A DNA stretch of 64,000 nt. Origin: Brevibacillus brevis. Lineage in GTDB: Bacteria; Bacillota; Bacilli; Brevibacillales; Brevibacillaceae. Both the position numbers and the translations under genes were made by a program. Below, piece after piece: positions 51,475 to 60,133 of the stretch (position 1 is its first letter; every line of letters begins with the position of its first letter). Under the pieces are notes generated by a model, which worked only from the letters and a program-made list of their open reading frames with translations, was not told the origin of the DNA and made no database searches. The stretch lies in contig NZ_LR134338.1 in NCBI RefSeq assembly GCF_900637055.1, forward strand, positions 5,977,501 to 6,041,500. The letters are read 5' to 3'.

Positions 51475-52294
51475 GTTTCATCAATCTCCTGTTTAGCTGC
51501 TCCGTGTTTTCGATATGCAAGTCAAATCGGCGACTGTCTCCGGTCAACTCTTCCAAAACGCTGGATTCAATAATGCGCTCCATCAAGCGGGTACCCCATC
51601 CTTTTTGGCGTTCGTTAAACCTTGCCTCCAGCTCCTTGACCGTAAAGTTTGAACCGTACAGTATGGGGCTTCTGTTCTGTCTACCGTTTAACACTGTGAA
51701 CAATTCCCCCATTTCCCAATCCGCCGGAATCTCTGCGCCCAGCTCGTCGATGATCAAAACATCTGCAGCTCTGTAAGCGTTTAGGTAATCCCATTTGCCG
51801 ATCGGTTTGCGAGTATGAGCAATCAAGAGTTTGGCTGTCGTATACACGACACTGATACCATGATTTCGCAATTCTTTCGTCGCCGCCGACAGTAGATGGC
51901 TCTTTCCGAGTCCGTTTTCTCCAAATAGGTATATTCCTTTGGCTCCCCACTCCTCGATGCCGCGAGTAAAGTCCTGGATCACCTGAAAGCCACGGATGGT
52001 TCCAGGTTCCGTCTTATATTCCGTTAAAGTAGCCCCTATAACCATTTGGTCATCATCGCTATATTCGTGTATTTCTCCGTTGCGCTTGGCTCTCTCAAAA
52101 CGTTTGATGTCGGCCATTTCCCGCTCCGCTTCACACTTGCATACTGGAGTTACCTGAAACTTTCCGATTACCTCGGAAAATAGCTCTATTGGTTTTAAAA
52201 CCTTTCCGCAATGGGGGCAGTTCCGCTCACTTGATCCCTGCTTTTCGATACAATTCTTCACGACTTGGTGTAAGGGCTGCCGAATTGGTTCCAC
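51467..52294 (-). CDS. DnaC/DnaI-type helicase loader
   Basis: About 275 residues. A zinc ribbon (CPHCGKVLKPIEL, then CKCEAE) precedes the AAA+ ATPase with IYLFGENGLGKSHLLSA (Walker A) and VLIIDELGAE (Walker B). It loads the phage helicase. The start is set to GTG 52294 because aaaggaggcggagcaa directly precedes it. The frame is open seven codons more. It overlaps the initiator gene. Confidence 0.88.
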   Translation of the reverse strand: MEPIRQPLHQVVKNCIEKQGSSERNCPHCGKVLKPIELFSEVIGKFQVTPVCKCEAEREMADIKRFERAKRNGEIHEYSDDDQMVIGATLTEYKTEPGTIRGFQVIQDFTRGIEEWGAKGIYLFGENGLGKSHLLSAATKELRNHGISVVYTTAKLLIAHTRKPIGKWDYLNAYRAADVLIIDELGAEIPADWEMGELFTVLNGRQNRSPILYGSNFTVKELEARFNERQKGWGTRLMERIIESSVLEELTGDSRRFDLHIENTEQLNRRLMKHD

Positions 52295-52994
52295 TTGCTC
52301 CGCCTCCTTTGCCAAAAGCCTTTTGATTCAGATACCCTTCAAACTTTGGTGAAAATAACGTCTCCGGTCGGAGGTATTTAGACCATTCTGGATTGTTCAG
52401 CCATTCAGTAGTCTTGTTATCAATAACTCGCATAAAGTCATCTAGTCGGAATCCTTCGTTCCATCGAGCAGTAATAAGCTGCTTTGTTTTTTTACTGGTC
52501 GCTCGATAGCTTGTCCCTGCTTTTTGGTTTAGGTATTCAATGATTTCAGCAAAAGGGACATTATCTTTATTACTTAGTAAAGATAAATACTTAGTATTAT
52601 TAATACTTAGTAGTGTCGGATTTTCCACATCTGGAAACTCCACATCTGGTTTTTCCACATCTGGTTTTTCCTGTTGTGGTTTTATCTCTTCTGGCAACTC
52701 CTCTTGTGGTGTTTCAAAAACATGTGTCTCCCATTTGACGATCTTGCCGTTTTCTTTTACAGGGAAGCGGTGCAGATAACCCAACCGCCTCAATTCCTTT
52801 AATCCCGTTCTTAGACTGTCCTCACCGTCAGATGCGTGAGTAGCCAATTCCTCTACAAAGAATGTCCAGTCATCGGGAAGCGACAGCATATAGGCGATAA
52901 TGCCTTTTGCCTTCCAACTCAAACGATCATCATGCAAGGCTGTTTTGTCCATTACAACGAAATTGTCGTTCTTCCTTACCCTGAAAATGCTCAA
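52227..52994 (-). CDS. Phage replication initiator with conserved C-terminal domain
   Basis: 255 residues: an N-terminal winged helix of the DnaD/replication initiator type (LSWKAKGIIAYMLSLPDDWT), a linker with four short repeats KPDVE/FPDVE/NP (about 108-126, repeated in the DNA at 52620-52676), and the conserved phage C-terminal domain (IIEYLNQKAGTSYRATSKKT). It should bind the phage origin, which is often inside this gene. The start is TTG. Confidence 0.8.
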   Translation of the reverse strand: MSIFRVRKNDNFVVMDKTALHDDRLSWKAKGIIAYMLSLPDDWTFFVEELATHASDGEDSLRTGLKELRRLGYLHRFPVKENGKIVKWETHVFETPQEELPEEIKPQQEKPDVEKPDVEFPDVENPTLLSINNTKYLSLLSNKDNVPFAEIIEYLNQKAGTSYRATSKKTKQLITARWNEGFRLDDFMRVIDNKTTEWLNNPEWSKYLRPETLFSPKFEGYLNQKAFGKGGGASGTNSAALTPSREELYRKAGIK

Positions 52995-53236
52995 ATCGCG
53001 GTGGCCCCCTCTTGTTGCGGTTGTTGATAAAACTTTAAGAACAGTTCATATGCTGCTATTGGACCGTCTTTCTTGTTTACATCGCTAATCATCCGTAATT
53101 GATCGATGTGAATTTTGTCTTCTATAACAGCCTCGGTAATTATTTTGATCGCGCGTGCAGATGGATCACCGTCTGCAGCTCTACGACAGATGTCTGCATA
53201 TCGTTCAGATAGGCTAAGTGCTGTTGTCTTACTCAT
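52991..53236 (-). CDS. Hypothetical early phage protein, 81 aa
   Basis: A helical soluble protein: LSLSERYADICRRAADGDPS then IHIDQLRMISDVNKKDGPIA. It is conserved-looking but unassigned. It overlaps the initiator and the next early gene by 4 bases each, so it is co-translated. Confidence 0.65.
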   Translation of the reverse strand: MSKTTALSLSERYADICRRAADGDPSARAIKIITEAVIEDKIHIDQLRMISDVNKKDGPIAAYELFLKFYQQPQQEGATAI

Positions 53237-53514
53237 GCAGATCGCCCGCTTTCTACAGTTTCTGGAGATACCTTCCTGATACGTGCGCGTACTGCTCGAT
53301 GCATGATACCAAGCAAATCGTCCTGCAAGTATTCGTTACCCATCTTCTCATCCAGCTTTGTGAGAATCTTAATGGATGTTCTACTAAACACGGCTTCGAA
53401 CAAATCTTCTGGAGTGGTGTAGTCCCGCAACCTCAAACCCAGCTTTTCGCACACTTCATCCATCAAGCCGAGTAGCTTAATGGCGTCAACCGACACATTG
53501 CTCGGATTATGCAT
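53233..53514 (-). CDS. Hypothetical early phage protein, 93 aa
   Basis: A helical protein: VSVDAIKLLGLMDEVCEKLG then KILTKLDEKMGNEYLQ. The ATG at 53514 is preferred (ggagtggagc upstream); the frame is open to 53556. No family is recognised. Confidence 0.6.
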   Translation of the reverse strand: MHNPSNVSVDAIKLLGLMDEVCEKLGLRLRDYTTPEDLFEAVFSRTSIKILTKLDEKMGNEYLQDDLLGIMHRAVRARIRKVSPETVESGRSA

Positions 53515-53539
53515 AAAGCTCCACTCCTTTTCCTTGTTC

Positions 53540-53791
53540 TTAGCGAAGAAGATCACGCTGTTTGATAGCTATATTTTTGAGCATAGGCACTAGATCACTA
53601 TTGCTTGACCCTTGAGGAGCAGAAACAATGTATTCTTCTAATTCAGCCAGTGTCATGCACGACACAACTTTTTCCCACCACTCTATGATTGAAAAGCCTT
53701 TGTCTGGAACAATAAACGCTGTAACATCCACTCCAACCCCTTTTGACAATTCAAGGATCGACGTAGCTGCCTCTTGAAATATCGTTTCCAC
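53540..53791 (-). CDS. Hypothetical early phage protein, 83 aa
   Basis: A small soluble protein. The GTG at 53791 is chosen from aagggagggaatagg; the open frame continues 19 codons further without a site. IFQEAATSILELSKGVGVD shows an amphipathic start. Unassigned. Confidence 0.55.
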   Translation of the reverse strand: METIFQEAATSILELSKGVGVDVTAFIVPDKGFSIIEWWEKVVSCMTLAELEEYIVSAPQGSSNSDLVPMLKNIAIKQRDLLR

Positions 53792-53935
53792 CCTATTCCC
53801 TCCCTTTTTGAAGGAGGACAAACTTTTATGTATACATATTTGCAACATTCGCTATAATATTTAGTAGCGAGGCTTGTCCTCCGTTGATTCGGCTGTCATT
53901 TTCCCTATCCGCCAAGATGAATGGAAATGACTGTA

Positions 53936-54091
53936 TTACCCCATCTGTTCGCAGCAGGTGGTTTTTTCATTTTCTTGCATATTAGCCATGATCAGTAGCC
54001 CAGCAAATCCCTCGGCACTGATAAGATTCTGCAACTCAGGATTAGTCATGATATCCATGACCATTTCTGCTGGAGTAGCCAGATTCTTCAT
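53936..54091 (-). CDS. Small early phage protein, 51 aa
   Basis: A strong aaaggaggtgagtgag site precedes the ATG. The product MKNLATPAEMVMDIMTNPEL continues helical and ends KTTCCEQMG. It starts 3 bases after the preceding gene's stop, in operon with 54094-54291. Unassigned. Confidence 0.6.
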   Translation of the reverse strand: MKNLATPAEMVMDIMTNPELQNLISAEGFAGLLIMANMQENEKTTCCEQMG

Positions 54092-54093
54092 CC

Positions 54094-54291
54094 TCACTCA
54101 CCTCCTTTCTTCTTTAAGATAAATGTTGTCACCAGTCGACCGTTTCGCCGTTCTGTCCTTTGATTTAACCGATCAACATTCCCTCTCGGCCCCCAAGCAC
54201 CAGCCTTGTTTAGCAACTCGGACAACCCAACTGGTGCGTCTACCTCAAACCCATCAATTTTTAGCTTTGTAAGCTTAAACTGTGGCACCAT
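54094..54291 (-). CDS. Small early phage protein, 65 aa
   Basis: A basic small protein: QFKLTKLKIDGFEVDAPVGL, with NVDRLNQRTERRNGRLVTTF as a possible strand-turn-strand. It overlaps the Cro-like gene by 17 bases. Unassigned. Confidence 0.6.
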   Translation of the reverse strand: MVPQFKLTKLKIDGFEVDAPVGLSELLNKAGAWGPRGNVDRLNQRTERRNGRLVTTFILKKKGGE

Positions 54292-54493
54292 CGACTTTGT
54301 CCTCTTCCCTCTCGATTACTATTTCGAACCCAAGTGCACTACAAACTTTGTTAATGCTTTCTTCATTCCACCGACGCTTACCTGAAAGCAGATCATAAAT
54401 GTATTGATTGCTATACCCTGTAGCACGGGCAAGCTCCGTTTTTTTCATGTTGGTTTTTTCTAATGCGGTTAAAACAGCTTTTGTAAAATTCAA
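54275..54493 (-). CDS. Cro-like XRE repressor
   Basis: A 72-residue helix-turn-helix protein: KKTELARATGYSNQYIYDLL is the HTH, NEESINKVCSALGFEIVI the following helix. The start is TTG with aaggaggtgaacacaac. It is divergent from the CI-like gene across about 209 bases of repeat-rich DNA, the classical lysis-lysogeny switch arrangement. Confidence 0.8.
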   Translation of the reverse strand: MNFTKAVLTALEKTNMKKTELARATGYSNQYIYDLLSGKRRWNEESINKVCSALGFEIVIEREEDKVDGATV

Positions 54494-54530
54494 GTTGTGT
54501 TCACCTCCTTGATCACATTATCAAGCTATT

Positions 54531-54692
54531 AGCTTTATTTAACAATGCGTAAAATAAAGCAAAATGCGTGATTATCATAGATAATCTCAGCAAATCACGC
54601 AAAAAACTTTATTTTGCTCAATTTTCCAGCTATTTGCGTGTTGTGTTATCAATTGCACAGTGATAATCTGTATACAGCAAATAGCTTTATTT
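54531..54692. promoter_or_regulatory. Repressor operator region between Cro-like and CI-like genes
   Basis: The motif CTTTATTT occurs four times in either orientation (54532-54540, 54552-54560, 54607-54614, 54685-54692). Two larger inverted repeats, tgcgtgatt / aatcacgca (54565-54602) and gattatc / gataatc, lie in the centre. Repeats spaced over a divergent promoter region fit operators for the two XRE regulators. Confidence 0.6.
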
Positions 54693-54702
54693 AGGAGGAA
54701 AT

Positions 54703-55083
54703 ATGAGTACTCAAAATAGGATTAGAGAGGTAAGAAAGGCATTAAAAATGTCTGGACCGGAAGTCGCTGCAAGGCTAGGTATTTCAACACAGTACCTATA
54801 TGACATTGAGAGAAACAAACGAGGACTTAGTGCGGAGATTGCCAGTAAACTGTCGGATATTCTTAAAGTAACTACTGATTATCTAATTGGAAAAACTGAT
54901 GAAAATTTATATGAACATATAAGCAAAAACCCCGACTCACATGCAGAATCGGAGTTATCTGAGATACCAATTGAGAAGCTAAATGGCTTCAAACTCTCAT
55001 ACAAAGGGACTGTATTATCTAAAGAAGAATCAGAAGACTTGATCAAACTTATGGAGATGACGTTAAAACGCTGGAAGTCCTAA
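54703..55083 (+). CDS. CI-like XRE repressor, 126 aa
   Basis: An N-terminal HTH_3 domain (about 5-62; SGPEVAARLGISTQYLYDIE) is followed by a C-terminal part without the Ser/Lys autoproteolysis domain of lambda CI. It would maintain lysogeny but is probably not cleaved by RecA itself. A taggaggaaat site precedes the ATG. It is followed by the serine integrase on the same strand. Confidence 0.82.
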   Translation: MSTQNRIREVRKALKMSGPEVAARLGISTQYLYDIERNKRGLSAEIASKLSDILKVTTDYLIGKTDENLYEHISKNPDSHAESELSEIPIEKLNGFKLSYKGTVLSKEESEDLIKLMEMTLKRWKS

Positions 55084-55192
55084 TGCCTTCAAGATAGCTG
55101 TCTAACTCCCTTGTATCCACACCAATATGCTTTAGGTACATTAGCAGTTTTTCTAAATCTACTGTTTGCCCATCCAGCATAAACCTCTCCAT
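55049..55192 (-). CDS. Candidate small antisense gene overlapping the repressor 3' end, 47 aa
   Basis: A minus-strand frame with ggagagtgtgtgcgtc before the ATG reads MERFMLDGQTVDLEKLLMYL then KHIGVDTRELDSYLEGIRTS. The composition is protein-like, with a good amphipathic helix. It overlaps the last 35 bases of the repressor gene on the other strand. It could be a small regulator or antirepressor; evidence is limited to ribosome site and composition. Confidence 0.4.
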   Translation of the reverse strand: MERFMLDGQTVDLEKLLMYLKHIGVDTRELDSYLEGIRTSSVLTSSP

Positions 55193-55325
55193 GACGCACA
55201 CACTCTCCTATCCATTTTTGCGAACAAATATTCTCGTTTCCTTATATTTTAGTACAAATATCGTGTATTATGTTATCGAATTATGTCAAAAGTAAAAAAA
55301 TCTTGTACTTTAGGGAGAGAGTAAC

Positions 55326-56669
55326 ATGAAAGTTGCCATATATCTACGAGTCAGTACCCAGGAACAAGTTGATAATTACTCCATCGAGGCCCAGCGTGAA
55401 CGGCTGGAGGCTTTCTGTAAAGCTAAAGGTTGGACGATTTATGATGTTTACATAGATGCCGGCTTTACTGGCTCAAATATTGATAGACCAGGTTTACAAC
55501 GCCTTCTAATGGAGCTGGATAAGGTTGATGTGGTTGTCGTCTATAAATTGGACAGGCTATCCCGTTCCCAACGTGACACATTGACACTAATTGAAGACTA
55601 TTTTTTGAAAAACAAAGTCGATTTCGTATCTCTTACCGAAGCACTCGACACTTCAACACCTTTTGGTAAGGCTATGATCGGCATATTAGCTGTGTTTGCA
55701 CAACTGGAGCGTGAAACAATTGCGGAGCGCATGAGACTTGGGCATATTAAACGAGCAGAAGAGGGATTACGCGGAATGGGAGGGGACTACGATCCTGCTG
55801 GGTATAAAAGACAGGATGGGCATCTTGTACTCGTGCCAGAAGAGGCCCAGCACATCCAGGAGGCCTTCAATTTGTACGAGCAGTATCTTTCCATTACCAA
55901 GGTACAAAAACGGCCGAAAGAGCTTAATTATTCGGTCTGGCGGTTCCGCAGATATCGAGACATTTTATCAAACAAGCTTTATTGCGGGTATGTACAATTT
56001 GCAAACAACCATTATAAAGGTCAACACGAACCAATCATATCAGAAGAACAATTTGACCGTGTACAAGTACTCCTATCACGTCACAAAGGACGCAATGCTT
56101 TTAAAGCAAAAGAGAGCCTACTATCTGGTCTTGTCGTCTGTGGGGAATGTGGCGAGCCTTACACATCTTACCATTGTCGATCCAAAGGTAAACACTATCG
56201 TTATTATAATTGTCGCGCAAGACGTTTTCCCTCAGAATACCCAAGCAAATGCTTTAACAAAACATGGCGTTCAGAAGTTATAGAGAAATATATACAAGAT
56301 GCTCTTTATTCAATGGCAGATGAAAAGAAAACGACCGAAAATGAAATTGTTACAATCGACTACGGGGCACAATTGAGGAAGTTGGACCAAAAACTCGAAC
56401 GCTTAGTTGACCTATACTCTGACGGAAGCATAGATAAAAGCGTATTAGATAAACAGGTCGCTAAACTGAACAACGAAAAGCGAGATATTTCAGAACAACA
56501 TTCTGCTCAGACGGAACGAACTGCAAGGAGCATCGCTTGGGAACAGTTACAAGATTATGCTATTGTTCTTGAGTCGGCTGCTTTTGCTGATCGGCAGGCC
56601 ATTATTCAAAAACTGATTCGTCGTCTAACAATTTATAAGGATAGGTTAGAGATTGAGTGGAATTTTTAG
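55326..56669 (+). CDS. int: Large serine recombinase (phage integrase)
   Basis: 447 residues. The resolvase catalytic domain has IYLRVSTQEQ (nucleophile Ser10) and YKLDRLSRSQRDTLTLI with catalytic Arg. A recombinase DNA-binding region follows (about 165-270), then a zinc ribbon CGECGEPY and CRARRFPSEYPSKC, and a coiled-coil tail (about 350-400). It is of the A118/TP901-1 type, which integrates into a unique gene; here the right border is in comFA. A gggagagag site precedes the ATG. Confidence 0.93.
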   Translation: MKVAIYLRVSTQEQVDNYSIEAQRERLEAFCKAKGWTIYDVYIDAGFTGSNIDRPGLQRLLMELDKVDVVVVYKLDRLSRSQRDTLTLIEDYFLKNKVDFVSLTEALDTSTPFGKAMIGILAVFAQLERETIAERMRLGHIKRAEEGLRGMGGDYDPAGYKRQDGHLVLVPEEAQHIQEAFNLYEQYLSITKVQKRPKELNYSVWRFRRYRDILSNKLYCGYVQFANNHYKGQHEPIISEEQFDRVQVLLSRHKGRNAFKAKESLLSGLVVCGECGEPYTSYHCRSKGKHYRYYNCRARRFPSEYPSKCFNKTWRSEVIEKYIQDALYSMADEKKTTENEIVTIDYGAQLRKLDQKLERLVDLYSDGSIDKSVLDKQVAKLNNEKRDISEQHSAQTERTARSIAWEQLQDYAIVLESAAFADRQAIIQKLIRRLTIYKDRLEIEWNF

Positions 56670-56700
56670 TATTCATTTTGTGCTATTCAAACTGCCCAGA
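56670..56700. other. Right attachment junction in comFA
   Basis: The integrase stop at 56669 is followed by about 20 bases of phage sequence. The comFA reading frame (minus strand) is normal up to FLIWAV (TGGGCAGTT) and then runs into a premature TGA at 56687. In the ComFA family this is the place of the Walker A, WAVTGAGKTEM. The crossover is therefore near 56693. The 2-base core cannot be fixed without an unoccupied relative. Confidence 0.7.
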
Positions 56701-57664
56701 TCAAAAACTCTGACAATCCTGGTCTCGGATTGGCTACAAAGCAACGCGCTCGCTCAGCTGCCCGCGATTGATCTGTCGAATACTTCCCCGCCCACTCCAA
56801 TCTCGCCACGTTCTGCAAATAGTCTGCGCTACGGATAAGGGATGCCCCTACATCCATTAAAAAATACGGCGTACAACACTTACTCCTGCCCATCCCTAAA
56901 CAAGCTGTGCAATAAGCGCAACCTTGCTCACACGTATGACAATAAGTAATCTCCACCTTCGCTCCTGCGCTTCCGCAGCGTTCACAGACCAACTCCAGCC
57001 GATTGCGCCGCCATCCTTTTGTGACCACAAAACGAATGCCAGGTCGCCACTCCGCTTTGTTCGCAAGCACGAATGAATGCAAAATGGCTGACAAATCATG
57101 CACGTCTACCCCTCGCTTTTTCAGCAAGGACTCTACTTCATCCCAAAGAAGCGCACGCCCGTCCAAAATCTCTCTCAAAACAGCTTCTTGAGGTTTCTCG
57201 CGGGATGAGCTCCTTCGCAGAAGTTCGCGACCACCTAAAAAGCTCAACCGAGAACCCGGCAACTTCCCCGATTCTTTGCTACCTCGATATGAAACTTCTA
57301 CAGTCTCCTCGACTGACTCCCAAGAAAACCACCCCTGCCCTCGACGATCCTGTACGTTCACTGCTTCCCGCCCATATAAGCTACTCGCTTCGCACACGCT
57401 ACTTGCTGCCAACGCTCTCAACTCTTTTACATATCCCTCAGTCAGCACCCGTCCTTTACCAACTTGATCCATCAAATACCCGTTCACTTTCGCACGCAAG
57501 GAAAAAGCCAGAGCAAGCGAAGACGTCTTCCCGATGACATGCAGGACACACCCTTCTCTCTCCTGCCAAAAAGAACGATCTACAGAAAAGCTCGGCGTAA
57601 CATAAGTCTGCACCTGTGGTATTGATCCGCCGAAAGCTTTGATATACAGCAAATACTCACGCAT
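56687..57664 (-). pseudogene. comFA: comFA, 5' part only (competence helicase cut by prophage)
   Basis: The first 325 codons of ComFA, the ATP-dependent motor for DNA uptake. The N-terminal part and the four-Cys zinc finger are present (LVCERCGSAG, then YCHTCEQGCAYCTACLG and CC), and the frame reads to PGLSEFLIWAV. The helicase domain with Walker A and B is missing. The start ATG 57664 is set by cggaggagtgatcgc; the frame opens 25 codons earlier. It lies in the degS-degU-comF order. As it stands the strain should not take up DNA unless the prophage excises. Confidence 0.88.
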
Positions 57665-57813
57665 GCGATCACTCCTCCGCCCTCTTGCCCTTAGTGTGCA
57701 AAAAGACAGACAGGTCCGGCAAATAAATTTCGGAACCAAAATCAGGCCGTAGAAAAATAAAAAAGCCGCCGATCTATTGTCGACAGCTCGTAATATTTAC
57801 GCTCAACAAACCT

Positions 57814-58179
57814 TTATGCTCCCTCTTTTTTCTCCCGCAGATCAATGACGATGGTTCCAGCCGCAATCTCCTCCTGTACATCTCCCAAACAATAGCCGTA
57901 CGGATAACGATTCAAGACAGCTGCCATCTGTTTCGTATCATCGTCAGATCCATCATCTATCAAGGTAATTCGGATAGGTCTGCCACTCCAATATGAACGA
58001 AACAGCAGACTCCTCACTACACGTTCCAGCACCTGTTCCGAATTGCGTACCAACAACCGATAATGCTCATGCGGGAGCTCGCTCGCGCTATCCGTCCGAT
58101 TGGTCCAGCGCTCCGCGATCATTACCAACAAAGAGGAGCAGCCAAATGCTGCCAAAAGCCATACAATCAGCTCTTCCAT
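57814..58179 (-). CDS. Hypothetical membrane-anchored protein between degU and comFA, 121 aa
   Basis: An N-terminal membrane helix (about 3-22) and a soluble alpha-beta part with IRITLIDDGSDDDTKQMAAV, glycosyltransferase-like in look but too short for one. The ATG at 58179 is favoured because aggaggaggt lies 9 bases upstream; ATG 58188 is too close to it. The role is unknown. It is co-directional with degU. Confidence 0.6.
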   Translation of the reverse strand: MEELIVWLLAAFGCSSLLVMIAERWTNRTDSASELPHEHYRLLVRNSEQVLERVVRSLLFRSYWSGRPIRITLIDDGSDDDTKQMAAVLNRYPYGYCLGDVQEEIAAGTIVIDLREKKEGA

Positions 58180-58249
58180 CACGGTCATACCTCCTCCTAT
58201 ACCAAGGTATGCCGCACGGCTTGAACAGAGTGCAAATAGGAAGCGCTTC

Positions 58250-58957
58250 CTACAATTTCACCCAGCCGTTTTTAATGGAGATGACAACAGCTTGTGTCCG
58301 GTCTTGAACATTGAGCTTTTGCAAAATGCTGCTAACGTGATTTTTAACCGTCTTTTCACTAATAAACAAGAATTCCCCAATGGCACGATTGCTTTTCCCT
58401 TCTGCCATTAGCTGCAATACTTCCCGCTCGCGACGGGTAAGCGATTCGATCACTTTTGGATCGATGGCTTGCGATTCATCTACGGAGAAGCTACGCTCTG
58501 CCGTCCCTTCCTGCTCGCTCAGACGACGGAATTCTTCAATCAGCTTGCCCGTCACCTTCGGATGTATGTATGCACCACCACTCGCCACTACACGCACAGC
58601 GTCAACGAGGTCTGTCGTTCCCACTTCCTTCAGCAAGTAGCCAGAAGCTCCAGAGCGGAGTGTACGATACACATATCCCTCATCATCATGAATCGAGAGC
58701 ATAATCACACGAGTAGAAGGACTTACAGAAATCACATTTTCTGCAGCAGAAACGCCATTTATGTTCGGCATGTTAATATCCATCAACAAGACATCCGGCT
58801 TGTGCTCTTCCGCCAATACTGTGGCTTCTCCTCCGTCCGCACCTTCCCCGACGACCTTGAAATCTTCTTCCATTTCCAATATTCGCTTTACGCCTTCGCG
58901 AAATAATTGATGGTCATCCACAATCACAATGCGGAGTTCTTGCTGTCTTTTATCCAT
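58250..58957 (-). CDS. degU: Response regulator DegU
   Basis: A 235-residue NarL/FixJ regulator. The receiver has VIVDDHQLFREGVKRIL and the phosphorylation site Asp60 in LLMDINMP. The LuxR HTH has LTRREREVLQLMAEGKSNRA and ISEKTVKNHVSSILQKL. It controls exoenzymes, motility, and competence through comK. It forms the DegS-DegU two-component pair with the gene just upstream. Confidence 0.95.
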   Translation of the reverse strand: MDKRQQELRIVIVDDHQLFREGVKRILEMEEDFKVVGEGADGGEATVLAEEHKPDVLLMDINMPNINGVSAAENVISVSPSTRVIMLSIHDDEGYVYRTLRSGASGYLLKEVGTTDLVDAVRVVASGGAYIHPKVTGKLIEEFRRLSEQEGTAERSFSVDESQAIDPKVIESLTRREREVLQLMAEGKSNRAIGEFLFISEKTVKNHVSSILQKLNVQDRTQAVVISIKNGWVKL

Positions 58958-58990
58958 GGTTCATCCCCCAGTACTTATTTACGTATCATG

Positions 58991-60133
58991 TCACAATTTT
59001 ATCGGTATTTGGAATATAACCTTGGTTCCCTCTCCCGGAGCGGATTGCAGCTCGACACTGCCCTCTAAGAGCTGTACACGCTCACGCATTCCCAAGAGTC
59101 CAAAAGAGTTGCCATTCGCCATGCGTTTTTCCAGATCGAATCCGACCCCATCGTCTTTGACGACAAGGCTTAACGAATCTTGTACAAATTCCAGCTTCAC
59201 TTGAACTGTCGAAGCGCCTGCGTGCTTCTCCACATTGTTCAGACATTCCTGAACCAAACGGAAGATCGCAGCCTTTACCGAACTGCGCAAAGGAGGCTCC
59301 ACACCAAATACTACCAGATCGATGGAAGACTGAATACGCTCTTCGCACGTTTGAATATATTTTTGCAAGGTAGGTACTAGCCCTAAGTCATCTAATGCCA
59401 TTGGACGCAAATCAAAAATAATACGTCGAACATCCGCCAAGCTCAAGCGTACCATTTCCTTCAGCTCGTGCAGTTCCATTTGCGCTTCCAAAATGCGCTC
59501 GTTCTTCAACATGCGTTCTACAATTTCCGAACGCAGCACGACATTCTCCATCGATTGAGCTGGACCGTCGTGAATCTCTCGTGCGACACGCTTGCGCTCT
59601 TCTTCCTGAGCCTGGATTACCTTTAGGCCCATCAACTGATGCTGCTTAGCCGATTCCAGCGCCTCGCCTATCTTGCTTAAGTCACCTGTCAAGTAACCAA
59701 GCACGACGCCCATTTGAGAAACCAGCTTTTCTGCACGGACGATGGTTTCTTCCAAGGTACGCAGTTGACGCTCCAAATCATTTCTTCTGCGCTTCAAATT
59801 GTTTTCCCGCTCGCGGTAAATGGACAGTTCTACCTGAATACGGCTCGCCTCTTCATACGCAACCCGGATGTCTTCCTCCGTGTACATATGAAAATTACGA
59901 CTGACCAAGACGAGCTTGTTGCGCGATTTGCGATACGCAAGTTCAAGCGCATCGACTTTTTGAATCACTTTGGAAATTTCTTGTCGAAGTTCATGCAAAT
60001 CAAACTTCAATGAGTTGCCATGCTGTCTGGCGTTTTCAGCTATATCAAATATTTGGGTTTTACTCGTTTCTACGGTTTCAATCGTTCGCTTGATCACCCC
60101 GTCCAGCACGCTGATGTCAATCGCTTTGTTCAT
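58991..60133 (-). CDS. degS: Sensor histidine kinase DegS
   Basis: A 380-residue cytoplasmic kinase without membrane segments. An N-terminal DegS sensor coiled-coil region (about 5-165) precedes HisKA_3 with phospho-acceptor His188 (REIHDGPAQ) and the HATPase domain (ECLNNVEKHAGASTVQV, DDGVGFD, GLLGMRER). It phosphorylates DegU. It overlaps the deacetylase stop by 4 bases and starts the degSU operon. Confidence 0.95.
   Translation of the reverse strand: MNKAIDISVLDGVIKRTIETVETSKTQIFDIAENARQHGNSLKFDLHELRQEISKVIQKVDALELAYRKSRNKLVLVSRNFHMYTEEDIRVAYEEASRIQVELSIYRERENNLKRRRNDLERQLRTLEETIVRAEKLVSQMGVVLGYLTGDLSKIGEALESAKQHQLMGLKVIQAQEEERKRVAREIHDGPAQSMENVVLRSEIVERMLKNERILEAQMELHELKEMVRLSLADVRRIIFDLRPMALDDLGLVPTLQKYIQTCEERIQSSIDLVVFGVEPPLRSSVKAAIFRLVQECLNNVEKHAGASTVQVKLEFVQDSLSLVVKDDGVGFDLEKRMANGNSFGLLGMRERVQLLEGSVELQSAPGEGTKVIFQIPIKL

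Noticed and set aside
52620..52676. Short tandem repeats that could suggest a CRISPR or iteron array
   Set aside because: They encode PDVE repeats in the linker of the replication initiator, have no spacers, and follow the codon phase. An origin iteron role is possible but not shown.
57073..57537. Plus-strand frame opposite comFA
   Set aside because: Shadow frame with no start signal. comFA on the other strand has recognisable zinc-finger motifs.
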